Assembly (NCBI RefSeq): GCF_014633365.1
Contig: NC_068341.1
Location: 7,254,001-7,318,000 of the forward strand
Direction of reading: 5' to 3'
Length of the DNA: 64,000 bases
Origin: Diospyros lotus
Taxonomy: Eukaryota > Streptophyta > Magnoliopsida > Ericales > Ebenaceae
Position numbers and translations under genes: made by a program. Of the stretch, positions 27,701-42,900 are shown one piece after another; the stretch's first letter is position 1; every line of letters begins with the position of its first letter. A model generated the notes under the pieces. It had not been told where the DNA came from and did not search any database. It saw only the letters and a program-made list of their open reading frames with translations.

Positions 27701-30700
27701 TTCTTCAACAACGAAACATGAAACACTAGATGGTTGGTCACCCTTCCGGTAGCTACATTCGATATGCTACTAGCCCTACCTTGGCCATAATAGGGTAAGG
27801 TCCAAAATACTTGGGACTCAACTTAGAAAGGGGTAATGAAGTATAGGGATGTTGCAAGAACCTCCTAACCTTGAGATGGACCCTATCACTTGTCTAAAAG
27901 GTCCTATCACTCCTTCTTCTATCTTCCATTTGCTTCATCTAGTTGTGGGCAGTGGCCAATTCCCTTTTTAATACTGTTAACAACTGCTGCCTCTGCTGGA
28001 AATAATGCTCCACTTCAGCTATAGTAGGGGAAGACTCTGAAATGGCGGGCAGCAAAGTGGGCTTATATCCAAACATGATTTTGAAAGGACTCCTCCGAAT
28101 AGCACTATGGTAGTTGGTATTATATCACCACTATGCTAATGGTAACCACCTATTCCAACTCTTAGGGTTAGTGAAGCACATACACCTCAAATATGCCTCT
28201 AGACACTGGTTAACCATTTCCGTTTGAGGGTGATAGGCAATAGACAAACATAGGCCTACACCCAACTTCCAGAATAGTTCTTGCCAAAACAAACTTGTGA
28301 ATACCTTGTCTCTATCTGAGACAATAGTTTTAGGAACACCATGTATACTGGCCACCCTATCCAAGAATGTATTTGCCACCTCTTGTGCAGCAAATGGATG
28401 AGAGAGACCAATGAAATGCCCAAATTTTGTCAAACGATCTACCACCACCATAATTACATCTTTACCTTCTGACCAGGGTAGACCCTCCACAAAGTCCATA
28501 GAAAGCCCATGCTTGCTGGGGCACTGCCAAAGGCTGCAACAACCAGGGTAAGCCACATGTTCATGCTTACATAGCTGGCATACTACACATGACATCACAA
28601 ATTTCACCACATCTGCCTTTTGCTTAGGCCAAAAGAATAATTGTTTGACCTTTTGATAAGTAGCTTGTATCCCTGAGTGACCACCCAAAGGCAAACAATG
28701 AAGGTCCCTCAATATTTTATCCTTTAAGGCATTGTCATCTCCTACTACCAATCTGCCCTTGTACTTGATCAACCCATTGGACAATGTATAATCTGCCATT
28801 GTACTAGGTTGCACTGCCAATTGTGCCATAATACCCTAAAGCCACTCCGATTGCCCATAGCTAGCTTCTAACTCCGTCATCCACTCCAAAACTACAACTG
28901 TAATAGCTTGGCATGCTGCATTTTCGTTTCGTCTTGATAGTGTATCAACCACTATGTTTTCCTTACCTCGTCGGTACTGAATAGTATAATCCAACCCCAT
29001 GAGTTTAGAAACACCTTTCCTCTATAGTTGGGTATGCAGCCTTTGTTGGCCTAGAAATTGCAGGCTCTCATGGTCTGTGTGGATCACAAATGGCTGGCTC
29101 TCCCAATAATGATGCCACTTATCAATTGCCCCGAGCATTGCCAACAATTCCTTGTCATACACACTTAACCCCAAGTGTCTTTGAGACAAAAGCTTGACTT
29201 ATAAAAGCCAATGGTCGCCCTTTCTGTACCAACACAACTCCCACACCAGTTTCACATGAATCTGCCTCAACTGTAAAGGGTTTAGAAAAATCTAGAAGAG
29301 CTAATACCGAGGCCATAGACATGGATTTCTTAAGGGTTAAGAATGTTGCTTCAGCCTTGGGATTCCACTGGAAGCCTTCCTTCTTCAGCAACTCAGTGAA
29401 AGGTTTGCTGATAATGCTACAGTGTTGCACAAATTTTCGGTAATAACCGATCAATCCCAAGAAACTCCTCAACTCTTTCACATCTTTAGGTCTAGGCCAC
29501 TCGAACATTGCTTCCACCTTCTTTGGATCAGTCCGTACTCCTTCTCCACAAATAATATGTCCCAAATACTCCACCTCCTTCGCAGCAAAAGTACATTTTG
29601 AGAGCTTAACATACAATTGGTGAGACTTAAGGATCTCAAATATAGTGCGGAGATGAGTGAGGTGGTGTTCAATAGTGGGACTGTAAACGAGGATGTCATC
29701 GAAGAAAACGAGGATGAACTTCCTCAAATAGGGTAGGAAAATTTGGTTCATCAAAGCTTGTAAGGTGGTAGGGGTATTAGTTAAACCAAAGGGCATAACA
29801 GTGAATTCATATAGCCCTTGGTGGGTTCTAAATGCTGTTTTATGAATGTCAGATGGTGCCATCCAAATTTGATGGTAACCAGACCTAAGGTCCAGTTTAG
29901 AGAAGATTTTTGCACCATATAACTCATCCAATAGGTCATCAATCAAGGGTATAGGAAACTTATTTTTGATAGTGTTGGAATTAAGCTATCAGTAATCTAT
30001 GCAAAACCTCCAAGTTCCATCCTTTTTTTTAACAAAGAGGACTAGGGAAGCATAGGGGCTTTGGCTGGGTTGAATGATGGTTGAGTCTAGCATTGTTTTA
30101 ACTTGCTTCTCAATCTTTGTTTTCTAGGCAGGAAGGTATTGATAGGCTCTAACATTGATAGATTCTAAATTTGGTTTAAGGAGAATTGAGTGGTCCAAGG
30201 GTCGATGGGGTGGTAAAGAATTAGGATCCGCAAATAGATCCTTAAATTCTACCAAAAGTGAATGCAAATCATCTGAAAAACATACCTTATTTGAGAGTTG
30301 GGAATCAATGCTAGCATTGGTAGGCTGAAGTTCTCCCTTCGATTGACTATCGCTTTCCATTTCCATAGTCTGTATGGAATAGAGTTGGGCTATCTACCCT
30401 CCCTTCTTCAACATCATCTTTTGCAATCTTTTCCCTTTAATTAGCTTACACTCTCCCTGCTCCCAACTGCCCAAAAAGGTCAATTTCTTTCCTACAATTA
30501 CCATGATGACTTATAACTTGTTGAAGTCAAAAGTCAGAGGACTCACAATCCTCATCCAATCTACGCCAAGTACTATATCACATCCACCCAATTCTAGAAT
30601 TCGCAAATCAGTTGCAAACTCCTGACCCTGCACGATCCATTTAAATCCTATACATTTATAGTGGCTATACATTCTACTTTCGTTGGCTACAGTTACCGAC

Positions 30701-30931
30701 AAGGGAGTTGTGGCTGTCATGGGACACTTGAGGCTTGTAGTTGTGGCTTCACTAAGGAAGTTGTGGGTGCTTCCATTGTCGATAAGCACCATTAATCTTC
30801 ATTTCCCTACCTGGCCTTTCACTTTTATAATATGTCCCATAGGGCTTCTTTTCAATGCATGGAAGGAAATCTCCCCTCCTTCCTCTCTTTGCATTTCTTC
30901 TTCTTCTTGCCCCAGCCCTTCTTTGCTGTCC

Positions 30932-30962
<31 letters not shown>

Positions 30963-33900
30963 CTTCTTCTGTCTTTTCTCCATCAACTCCCTCCATATTC
31001 ATTAGTTGCCTTTTGCACTAGTGACCAAGGCCATATTTTTCTCCGCATTTGAAGCACAGCCCTAATTGCCTTCGATGCCCTATCAAATTCCCCTTACTTC
31101 CATTGTTACTTACTGGCGCCTAGGAAGCTAGTTGATTATGCCACGTGAGAAAGGGCCTTGCATTTCCCCCTCCGTACTGTCCTGCTAAGATACTTGGTTT
31201 ATAGGGAATCTTGTGTTTCTTAAAGATGGTCTCTAAGGCCAATTCTTGAAGTCTAGCCTTTTTCATAGCTTGTTTAACGAACGTAAGGGTCATCATCTTC
31301 ACCATTGGTCACAATTCTTCCCTAAATCCGCTAATAAAGACCAATACCAAATATTGCTTGGTGAATCTTGGTTGCACTGTACTCACCATAGATTTGAACT
31401 CCTCAAATCGAGCTTGGTACTCAACCACAGTCCCTTCTTGTTTTAACTTGTTGAATTCTTCGACTACATCAGCCATGTTTTTCTCCTCAAAACGATCACA
31501 TAACCCCTCAGCAAATTCTGCCCAGCTTCCATGCATTCCTTCATCTTGGACCCATCCTTGATACCAAGAATCTGCCTCTTTATTCAAATAAATTGATGCC
31601 AAATTTATCTTTAGGGATTCGGTAGAATTGAAAAAATCTTCCACATCTTCTTACCCACCATCGTGGTTTCTTTCCTTCGAACATCGGAATCTCCAATCTT
31701 GGCCTCGAAACATGGTTCTGAGTCCATTGTTGCTGATTCCTTCCGGTAACTTCTTGAACTACACCCTGATCTACTTCGTCAAGAATCCCTTGTGTGCCCG
31801 AACGGTTGCCCTGGTGTGGCAAGATCGGGTCAGAGGTTTGTCTTGGGGGATATTTCGGTGGTAAACAGAATTGGGGTAGGGAAGACAGCCTACTTAGCAT
31901 ACTGTTGATCCTTCGTCCTTGCAATTCTACCGTTTCTTGGCACTAGTTCATCGTTTCTTGTTGCTTCTCCATGGCCGCTTGCATGGTTTCTCTCCACTTG
32001 GCCAATTCTTCTTGCGTTTAGCATAGGGTTTCCTGGGTATGGGTTGCCCCAAACTCCATTGATTCTAGCCTAATCTCCAGTTGCTTCAATCGTGTTCCCT
32101 CAGCCATTGCACCTTGATCCCCGACCTCTGAATTCCTCACCTAGGCGTTTTGTCCTTCCTACACCGAAGCACCCTGCGTCGTCCTACTCCTTTCTGTCGT
32201 GGCGTGACTTCCTTAATTCTTCCCACAGCCGAATCGTCTAGCTCTGATACCACAATTGCCAAGCCCTTGAATTAGGGCTGGCAATTTGGTAATTCTGATA
32301 GTAGAATGAGAGAGAGAGAACAGAGAGATCAAGAGGGAGGAAGTTATTCATTCAATCAATCGGTAATCCTCCTGAGTGTCGTAGGTCTCTTATTAACAGG
32401 ACCTCTAGCCATACAACTATTCCTTCTAACCGCCTAATAGCCTAATCTAGCTATTACAACAGTCCTTCCCGCCTTCTAACCTCCTAACCTCTCCAACAGT
32501 CTATAAGAGGTAGTAATTACAAGATACTCCCCAGGGTCGTAACAAGTGGTAGCAGGTTCAATAGCCCACAAAGGTAATTTCTCTCATGCTTTCACTACTA
32601 AGAAAATTTATCTACTATATGGATTATTGATTCAGGAACTTCTGACCACATGACTGGGAATATCAAACTACTAACCAATGTCCAACCATGTGAGAAAGAT
32701 TAGAGTAAAAATTGCATATGGATTGCTAGCAAAGGTGGCAGGAATAGGTTCTATCACTCTATCCAAGGGACTTACCCTCAAATCAGTTCTTTTGCTTAAT
32801 TTGGACTGCAACTTTTTATCAATTAGTAAACTTACTGCTGACCTAGATTGTGTTGCCAAATTCTCAAAGGATGTGTGTGAATTTCAAGATCGGACTTCGG
32901 GGAAGACGATTGGCAATGTTGGGGCATGTTTGGAACTCTACATTCTTAAAGGGACTACTTCAGGGAATAATCAAGTTCATTCCAGCAATTGCTACTCCAC
33001 TCAACACCCTATTTCTCTCTCTAAATTTCATTCTAACAATAATAATGCAATCATGTTATGGCACTATAGATTAGGACATCCGAACTATACTTATATTAGG
33101 AAATTGTTCCCTTCCTTGTTTAAGAATCAAGATCCACATGTGTTACAATGTGAAATTTGTCAATACTCTAAGCATGTTCGGAACAATTATCCTAGACAAA
33201 TCTACACTCCATCCTATCCTTTTTCCTTGATCCATAATGACGTGTGGGGGCCTTCTAGGGTCAAAAATATTACTGGGGCTCGTTGGTTCATTTCTTCACC
33301 CGTCTTACTTGGGTCTTTCTTATAAAAGAAAAATCTAAAGCTGGTCACATTTTTTAAACTTTTCATTCAATGGTGCAAAGGCAATTTAATGCCAAAATTC
33401 AGATCTTACGAACCAATAATGTCAAAGAATACTTTAACTCAATTCTTGGTACTTATCTTTCACATCAAGGTATTATCCATCAGAGTTCTTGTGTTGATAT
33501 ACCACAACAAAACGAGATTGCAAAACGCAAGAATAGACACCTATTAGAAGTTACCAGATCTTTATTATTTTCCACCCATGTTCCTAAATATTTTTGGGGT
33601 GAGGCCATCCTTATGGCCACCTATCTTATAAACAAAATGCCCTCACGGATCCTCAAACATCAAACTCCAAGTCAGGTTCTCCTCACCTCTTTTCCTCACA
33701 CTCGGGTCATTTCCCACATTCCTCTAAAAATCTTTGGTTGTTCCTCCTTTGTTCATGTTCACCACCAATTTCGGAGCAAGCTTGATTCTAAATTCATCAA
33801 ATGCATCTTTCTTGGCTACTCTCCTCATCAAAAAGGTTACAAATGTTACTCTCCCGAGCATAAGAGGTTCTTTACCTCAATGTATGTCACCTTTTTTGAA

Positions 33901-36900
33901 CATCAGCCAGCCCTATTATCCCAAACCTAATATTCAAGGGGAAAACACTCTAAATGATCCTCAAGAATCTCAGTTTTGGGATTTTCTATCTATTCCTAAC
34001 CAGCAACCTGATTCTCCTTTTAACCAACAACAGCAGCAACCTAAGGAACAAGAGTTAAATCCTTGTATCAGTCCTAACCCTTCTCATCCTCATGAACTTC
34101 AGGTTTATTCTGGAAGAAAGTTTAAAAAAAAGGATAGTGAGGAACAAGCATGTCCCAAAACTGATCAAGAGGCTAACTTGGATCCAAATCTGTTAGTAAG
34201 GGAGAATACCACCATTAGTGAGAATTTTGACATTACAGCCATTGATGAGGATCTAAATTGGCCTATAGCATTAAGAAAGGGAGTACGATCATTCACTCAA
34301 CATCCTATTCACGACTACATATCATACAAAGGTCTCTCACCTAAATTCGATACATTTATCTCAAATGTAAACAAAGTGCAGGTTCCTAGCACTATTCAAG
34401 AAGCCTTTTTAACACCCTAAGTGGAAGGAGGCAGTCCTTAAGGAAATCAAGGCCTTGGAGAAGAATGAAACTTGGGATATAATTGATTTATCTCCTGGAA
34501 AATACCCTGTGGGTTGCAAATGGGTATTTACAGTAAAGTATAAGAAAGATGGGAAGATTGACTGGTTTAAGGCTCACCTAGTCGAAAAAGGCTTCACCTA
34601 ATCTTATGGCATTGATTACCAAGAAACTTTTGCCCTGATGGCAAAACTAAATACTATCAGAGTATTGGTATCCCTAGTTGCAAACTTAGATTGGCCTATC
34701 CACCAATTAGATGTGAAAAACGCATTCCTAAATGGAGACCTAGAAGAAGAAGTATACATGAAAATCCCTCAAGGATTTAAAATTAATCTCACGAGAAACA
34801 AGGTATGCAAACTAAAGAGATCACTCTATGGACTCAAACAATCCTCTAGAGCCTAGTTTGAAATATTTACAAGAGCAGTCAAGAAGCATGGATATAACCA
34901 AAGCCAAGCAGACCACACCTTATTCATCAAGCACTCCGTGGAAGGTAGAATATCTATTTTTATCATATATGTGGATGATATCATTATTACAAAAAATAAT
35001 TTTCCTGAAATCGAGTCTCAAAGAAGTACTGGCAAAGGAGTTTGAAATCAAAGATCTAGGAAGCCTAAGATATTTCTTAGGCATGGAAGTAGCAAGGTCT
35101 AAAGAAGGAATTTCAGTTTCTCAATGGAAGTATATCCTAGATCTATTAAATGAATAAGGTATGTTGGGTTGCAAACCAGCAGACACACCCATGGAATCTA
35201 TTTCAAAACTAGATATTGGCAAAAAAAGTGCACCGGTTGACAAAATGAGATATCAAAGATTGGCAAGAGTATATAGCGATTTCAGAGGCAGTAAAAGAAG
35301 CCTTATGGTTAAAAGGATTGACAGGTGAATTATTTGGAACTATTGTAGAAACTACACTAATGTGTGACAACCAAAGTGCCATACATTTGTTAAAAAATCA
35401 AGCACATCATGAACGGACCAAACACATTGATGTGAGGCACCATTTCATCGGAGAAATCTTGGACAGAAAGGAGATAAATCTGGTAAAGATAGCAGGGGAT
35501 GAAAATGCAACCGACACGTTCACCAAGGCAGTTTCCATAGCCAAGATGAAGCACTGCTTGGAGCTACTCCAAGTAGTCCCAAAATGACTAAGCTGATGAG
35601 CTTAGTGTGTTGGAAAAGATGGGTCAGGATTCTCCTCAAGGTTGAAGTCTACACTTATGCAAATGGTGGAGAAATTGTTAAAGTTTGCACTAAGTCAAGA
35701 CATCCAGCATTACACAGAAGCATAAAAGCATAAAGCAACAAGAAGTTCGGTTATTCATGTTAGTTGAATATATAAGTAACTACTTTTCTTAAACAGTACT
35801 TATTGGCTTCCGTTTATTTTTGTTTCTTGTAAAAGTCGCCCCTATCCTTTATAAATAGAGGGTTGGCTTGAGTCATTTCATTATAACATATCGTGTACAA
35901 AGTGAGAGAAAAGCCTAGAGGATTAGACTTTGTAATCTCTGAGGGATAGCTCGTGTAAAGAGCTGTGAGAGAGTGTGTTCCAATTATATTCTTGATAGTG
36001 GAATTATGTTGCCTACCTTCAATTTGGACATAGGATCATCAAGCAATTGATGATTTGAACCAGGATAACTCTCAGCCTTTTGTATCTTGTTTTCTTGTCT
36101 TTTATTTTGTTTGTGTCGTGAGTGTGAAATTGAGATTTGGGAGGGATGATCAATTGTGTAATGGTATGTAAATTAAAGAAGTCTCTCTATGGTCTCAAGC
36201 AATCACCCAGGACATGGTTCACAAGGTTTAGTGCTGCTATGACTCAGTTTTGATATCAGCAAAGACAGGTTGATCATACTCTCTTCATTAAACAGACTGA
36301 AAATGGAAAAAGATCAATTTTGATAGTGAAAGTGGATGATATGGTGATAACAGGACACTGAAAAGATAAAGGGACTTAAAATTAGACTGCAGGCTGAATT
36401 TAAGGTTAAAGATCTCGGTACACTAAAATACTTCCTTGGCATGGAGATAGCAAGGAGTAAACAAGGTATTTTCATAACCCAAAGAAAATACACACTTAAT
36501 CTCTTGAATGAAACTAGAAAACTTAGTTGTAGACATGCAGGTGCTCCATTAGAACGAAATTGGAAGCAGAAAGTCATAGAAAACAACTCTACTATTGATA
36601 AGGAAAGGTATCAACGCCTACTAGGAAAGTTGATATACCTTTCCCTTAGCAAACCTGATATTACCTATAGCATAAGTATTATGAGTCAATTTAAGCATTC
36701 ACTTACACAAAGACACCTAATACAATAAACCAGATTCTTCGATACTTAAAAGGGACCCCTAGAAAAGGGCTTTTGTTTCAAAAGAATGATTATAGGGGAG
36801 TTAAATGTTTTATAGATGTAGATTGGGCAAGTTCAATTGAGGATAGCAAATCCACAACTGGCTACTACACTAAACTATAGGGTAATTTGGTCACTTAGCA

Positions 36901-39900
36901 GAGTAAAAAGTAGACAGTCGTGGCAAGAAGCAATGCTAAGACTGAGTACATAGCAATTGCTCAAGGGATTTTGAGTTGATTCTAGGAAGATTATTACAGG
37001 ACCTACGACGTTGTATAGTGACAGCAAATTAGCTATCAGAATAAGTCATAATAGATTGAGGGGGAGTGCTAGAATCCAAATATCAATCCCTGATTTAGAG
37101 GGGGTGATTGAAAAGATTAAATCCCAAAATTAGAGGAGTAATCAAAGGAATTATCTTAGGTCAACTTTTTAAAATTTTTGGTAGTTTCCCATTCTTGTAT
37201 AGCCTAAGATAGAAAGATCTCTTGTATATATATATATTGTATAGTTGATTGCAAGAGGTAAGAAATCAAGTAATTTCTTCCAAAATTATTTGTTCAACCA
37301 TGAGCCTTGAGAAACAAATATTAGCATCATCCGTTGCAGAGAATTAAGCTAACCCCATGGTGTTCCACTATTCAAATTAATTTTCATTAACGAACAGTTT
37401 TCTGCATTAGGAATGAAATATGTGCCATGTTATGGTTCATTCATATCCCTCATCTCCCCTAAATAAATAAATGTAAAACCTCCATGAAAGAGGATAATGC
37501 AACAATTATTTGCATAGCTGTGTTCGTCTTGAAAGCAGTCAACTATTTTTAATTTAAAAAAAAAAACACAAAATAGAAGAAAGATTAATACCTCAACACC
37601 ACCCATACAGAAAAATACTATCAGCAGCCAGACAAACCATGACGACATGAACAGATAGAGTAAGACCAGAAAAGTGGATGCTGATATGACGAAAACTACA
37701 GCACTCTTTGCAGTAATATCAATGGTTTCCTTCTCGTCATCTTGGGTGGTCCCAGCAGTGGCAGAGCCCTATCAAGGGGAAAAATTAAAGCAAATCCCAT
37801 TTCATTCCATAAAATATCCCAAAGTTACTGTCTCATGATAAAAATAATAGAAATTTACAAAAAAAATAAAACGAGAATAGAATTAGGACAAAAAGAAATC
37901 AAGAGAAAGAAAATGCCAAGGTTAGTACATAGATTTCATACATGTTTTTTAAGCAGATAGAGTAGCAACCATCAATCCTGAGGATGACAGAAGATGCTCA
38001 GGGCCAACCTCAGCTTGAGTTACTTTGACTAAAGTTCACAGGCATAATCTAGTATGCTAGATAGATATTTTTCACGGTTTTTATCGAAAAGTGACCCCCA
38101 GAACCAATTTCGATCAAGAACTGGTCAGCAATATGGTCAAAAAAGACAAGTGGAGATTAAAGTTGTGCTACATGGAGATCTTATTTTTGGAGAAAAAACG
38201 TGGCATGATAATGCTACATCACAAGGAACAATCACATGATGCAACTGAATGGTTTTCCGAAATATTATTTGTCAATACATTTTCACTGTGTAAATGTCAT
38301 GGCTTTTCAGAAAACACTGTCAGCATTTCAATGCCTTATCAATCATAACAGCTTACACAGATCTTGGCTGAGGTTTATGGCTAACAAGAATGAATGAAAT
38401 ATCTCTTATTTTTCTCCAAAATGGCCAACATGTTTCTGTTTCCTAGGAGACAAAAAAGATAATGAAAATTTTTAAATTCAAATATTTCCAATAAAATTCA
38501 ATGAAACTTATCAAAACTCCTGTAATTTATGAAATATTTTCAAATCAACAAATTGTTTCAACAACATCAGGAATATTTGACAAACTTTATTTCTATTTAC
38601 CTATTTTATTGAAACAAAATATTGGAAACCAAATAAGTTTATTTCAAAGAAGAAATTAAGAACTAAAGAGTATATGCATAATCAAAAACAACTTATCCAC
38701 AAGCTTTGGTCCTACTACCTTCGTTTCATTAATATTATAATTGGTATATGCTTTTTCTCCACTCCAATTATTAGTTATATCTAGCATTTTTTTCATGAGA
38801 CCATTTCACTAAACACCACGACTACAATAACAATTCAGATCCTCAGAGGTGGAGAATTGCTTGTGAACTGTTGCCTGTGTAAAGCATCATATTTGTAGGC
38901 CGGCATCTATATTGTTATTGGCATGAGGAATGGACTGGAACCTGCATATAGATGAGGGTGAATGTGCTTCACCGATTCAGCTTAGGCAATGTGGATACAC
39001 ACCAAAATCCTAGACAAGGACAATCTAGAACCTCGATATTTCGATAAGGCTAGGCTGAGCCAAGGGACTTGGTTGCCACACAGGTGTGCTTCCATTGTAT
39101 ATCAAAAGGGATTGTTGGGAAATGAATATTCATAGTCACACAATTCCCTGCCAGTGATGTCCAGGGTACCAATTGTGAATTCGGCTACTCATATGAGATT
39201 TTCTTTCACCATTCCTCCTACATTGCAGAGCCTCATGAATGTTGACATGCTTCTTTGATTTCCCAATAATGTGTGTAACAAGTAACCAATAGCAATTCTT
39301 TCTCATGAATATTTTTTCCTTTTCAAGTCTGTTACTCATTCATCTTGAGTATTCTTCTGTACTTACAATGCAAGTCCAAAAGCGTTTCTTTGACAAAGAT
39401 CTAACCTGCTTATAATTTCATAGACAATGGCAAAAAGCTAACAACATCCATGAGCAGTGAAGCCAGAAGCCACAAGGATAAGAGATCTTCCAAGGGCAAG
39501 CTACAGTTTTTGGTGGTAACATGGCCAATTGAGAGAGTGAGAAGCATAATATAGTGCTTTCACAAAGCTGAATATAGAGCAGGCCCATACAGTATGATGT
39601 GACTTAAAGTTATTTTTCAAAAGATATGATTTATTAGTGGTAATTATGAACCTACATTACATTGAGACCTATAAAGTTCTATGCATGCTTACATAAGAAC
39701 AAAGACCACTGCTTCACACAACATAAAATGACAAGAAAGAAGATTTCCATCTATATTAAATCTGATCCACTTAGTACCTTATTTCTCTCTGTCCCAATAC
39801 GCCACGAAGTAGCATAAAGCAAACAAGTTCCAATGAAATGTTAAAGAATGTGAATAAAGAAAACACAATGTTAACAAGGACAATTCAGTATCAAGACAAG

Positions 39901-42900
39901 TAAATTTTTATGGTAATGCAAAAAGAAAATCGACATGACAGGCATGCAAGCAACAGAAATCCTTAATTGCAAAATTAAAAGGGAGGCTTCTCTTATTTAA
40001 AACCTTTGGTGAGAGTTCATTATAACGCTCATCACCCTCCTCACTTGCAGTAAACTCTGACCAAAGTGAAGCAGCAATAATCGTCCCCACAGACATCATC
40101 CATAAGAATACCACCGAGAAGTCAATAATTGGACGATTTGGTGAATATAGCAAAAGTTCCACTACATTGAAGAATACACAGTTAGTCCTGGTATATCAAG
40201 AGGGAAGAAACTAAAAATCAAATAAGAATAGAAAGAAGTTATATTAAAATACTGACAATGCACAAGGCTGAAGCCACTACGTATATATACTACGTCATAA
40301 ACAGTAAGGAAAAAAACAAAAGAAAATAACAGCCCAACAAATCACAAATAACTCCAATTATGGACTACATACCTATTGCTGCCAACGGCATATAAAAGAA
40401 TCCAAGGTAGGTCAATTCATGCAATGCTTTGTTGCATTTTCCTTTTGAGTTACCATGCAAATAAAAAAATTACATATACCACCATTGAGGTTTCAAAATT
40501 ACAAATTCAACCCCGCTCCTGATTGTTGTGTGGCAGGAGGGGGAGACTGGCATCTTGAGTATTACTTTAATCTACCAATATACTTGACCTTTCCCTCTGA
40601 ATTCTCCTCAAATACTAACATTTTTGGATAGCTTTTCTCCCTACCACTGATAACTATAAAACAAAGACAGACTTTTTTTTTTTTGGATAAGTGCGCCCCA
40701 GGAATTTTCAATCAAGTTTTTGTTAGTATTTCTCTACCTCTTTTGCTACAAAATTCTTTCAATCTATCCACTCTTCTCATTGGTGCATCCCTATAAGAAC
40801 ATAAATAAAAGGATAAATATCTTATGCACTGTGCACTGTGCAAGGTTCTTTTGGAGCTACCTTAAAAAGAGCAGATTACATTTTACTGTATCAATCAATA
40901 AGCCATATCCAAAATCCAAATTATGCATATGCAATAAGCCTCAGATGAGGAAGAGAAAAGCTCCCACAGCTCCAGACTCTACTTGAATCTCAGTCAACAT
41001 TCATGTCACCACCTTTTTTAATCTGTTTCTCTATCTCCAATTACATCATCAATCATCTGCACTATAAATTTCCATCTTTATAGGTTTCAACAGGCTAAAT
41101 CAGAAACCCATATCAATAATTTCAACACAACAAAACTTCAATGAAATTTTATAGAAATGTAAGGGATCACCTCTTCCTCCACTTGCCAAGGATTTGTCCA
41201 TAATCTCTCCTCCTGACTTTGAAATCATCACAACAGGAATTGTGATTTTTGAAACATTATCCTCACCACAAGACATCTCCATAAGATCTGTTGTCAATAG
41301 GCAAAGAATAAGAGAAGCGGGGAAAGATGACCAAATTCAGAGATGAGGTGAGAACTATATATTCCAACATTTGTACTTCACAAAGAACAATTGAATGTTA
41401 GAAATATGAGTTCAAATTCTGAAATGATAAGAACATGCATAACTGCACCACGTATCACAACCTTCATTTTCATTGATGACTAACAAGCCTGCTGCACCTC
41501 CTGATTGTGCAACATCGGCCTTAGTCATGAAATCACAATCACCACGCTTAGACAAAGCAATAGATCCGGATAACTGGAAAAAAAGTAAAGGAGATGGATT
41601 TACAACAGGCTTGAGATATATACAGCACACAACTATTGAACATAGATAAAAATAGTCCTCCACCAGGATTTATTTTCATTGACAAATAAATCAAGGAACA
41701 GAGTCTCCCAACTGGCATTCTATCTTGCAAAAATGCAAAGTAGCTTCACATATATAAATTCAAAACAACACGAAGGATCCAACAGTAAGCTTGGTTTCTA
41801 TTGTGTTTATTTACTAGGCATATTTACTGTAGCTGTTTTTGGAGCAAAAAAAAAAAAATGAAGTTTATGGCTTTGGCTCTATTTGATTTTATCCGTTCAT
41901 GTTTCCTTGGCAACAAAAACAGTGAGGGAGTAAATACACAGAACCATGCAGAGGACCATGAACACATGAAGAATAGATGAAACGGGTTCAATCAAGAAAA
42001 CACGGAAACCTTTGATGAAGAGCTGGAACAGCCGTTTAAGGGATTTGTAAAAACAGCAGGCAACCTGAGGTTGTCTTTAGCTTCAGTGGGCAAAACACCA
42101 CCAAACCTTGCAGTTAATCCACCTAAAACTTCACCTTCAGCACCATTAACCCACATCTTAACCTTGACCTGATAAATAAATTGAGGAAACAAGCAACATT
42201 AGTCAATTTGTAACATCATGGCCTTGCAATGTTAGAATACAAAAGATCCACATGCAATAGTTAATTGCTCACACAGTAATTTGTCACTCTGAAATGCACA
42301 GATTGCACCCAATCCAATGAATCATAAACTTATGCTTTTTTTTTTTTTTTTATCTTGTTTGCCTCCAAACTACAATCAAGTATGTACACATCCTATATGT
42401 ACCTTCACCATGCAATTCATCCATTATGGTATCATTTCACAGCATGGTAAATCAACTGAATACATCCAATGAGATGAGTGACTAATAATCCTACTACATT
42501 AAAAGAAAAAAAAATGGTTATCATGGCTTTTTCTGACAAATTATATAGCTGTACAACTTCATTGCTAAGAAGGACATTAAATGAATTGCATTCCAGATCA
42601 TGCTCCTTCTTTAATTGTATACCTCCTAAGTCCTAAATATTCCATTTCTTAAGTAGATGCATTCTCATGTAGCCATTTTGCTAATCACACGCACAAACAA
42701 TGATTGTTTTCCATAGCTTTGCTTTTGTATGGTTATAAGAATAAAAACTTGAAGATCCTTAGATCATGAGTAAATGCAACAATAAGGCACTCTTGGGCTT
42801 TTGAATTTCTTTATACAACAACTGTTGTGTGGATTTGCCTCTCGTAATGAATATAGAAAAACTCATGAAATAGCATACACAACAGCTACTTTGTTCACCA

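Larger units (their letters stand above)
27150..32544 (-). mobile_element. Gypsy-2: Ty3/gypsy chromovirus inside copia D
   Basis: Exact 5-bp duplication AGTGG (27145-27149 and 32545-32549). Minus-strand 5' LTR 32257-32544 and 3' LTR 27150-27433 (plus strand TGYCAAGCCC...GTCGTAMCA). Primer site TGGTATCAGAGC complements 32241-32252; the purine tract complements about 27434-27450. It lies between the gag and protease of copia D and transcribes in the SPPL direction. Confidence 0.94.
25760..35264 (+). mobile_element. Copia D: truncated Ty1/copia element inside copia C
   Basis: 5' LTR 25760-26040 begins TGTGGAGAATAAG and ends TTCTGCA; TGGTATCAGAGC follows at 26041. Gag, protease, integrase and RT can be followed to about 35264, with Gypsy-2 inserted at 27150-32544. 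RNase H and the 3' LTR are absent: at 35264 the sequence changes abruptly to another copia lineage (copia E). Confidence 0.82.
23886..37296 (+). mobile_element. Copia C: Ty1/copia element holding copia D, copia E and Gypsy-2
   Basis: Exact 5-bp duplication ACCAT (23881-23885 and 37297-37301). LTRs 23886-24119 and 37067-37296 (TG...TTGTTCA). Its own sequence is seen only at 23886-25759 (LTR, gag, protease, start of integrase) and about 36153-37296 (RT, RNase H, LTR). Its integrase and the first half of RT are missing and the gap is filled by D and E. Confidence 0.92.

Noticed and set aside
30799..31002. ORF with a long glutamate run ([16 protein letters not shown]...)
   Set aside because: It is a TTC/GAA microsatellite inside the Gypsy-2 gag-protease linker, not a separate gene.
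38880..39140. Possible small transposon in SPPL intron 5
   Set aside because: GC content rises locally but no inverted ends, target duplication or second copy could be found.
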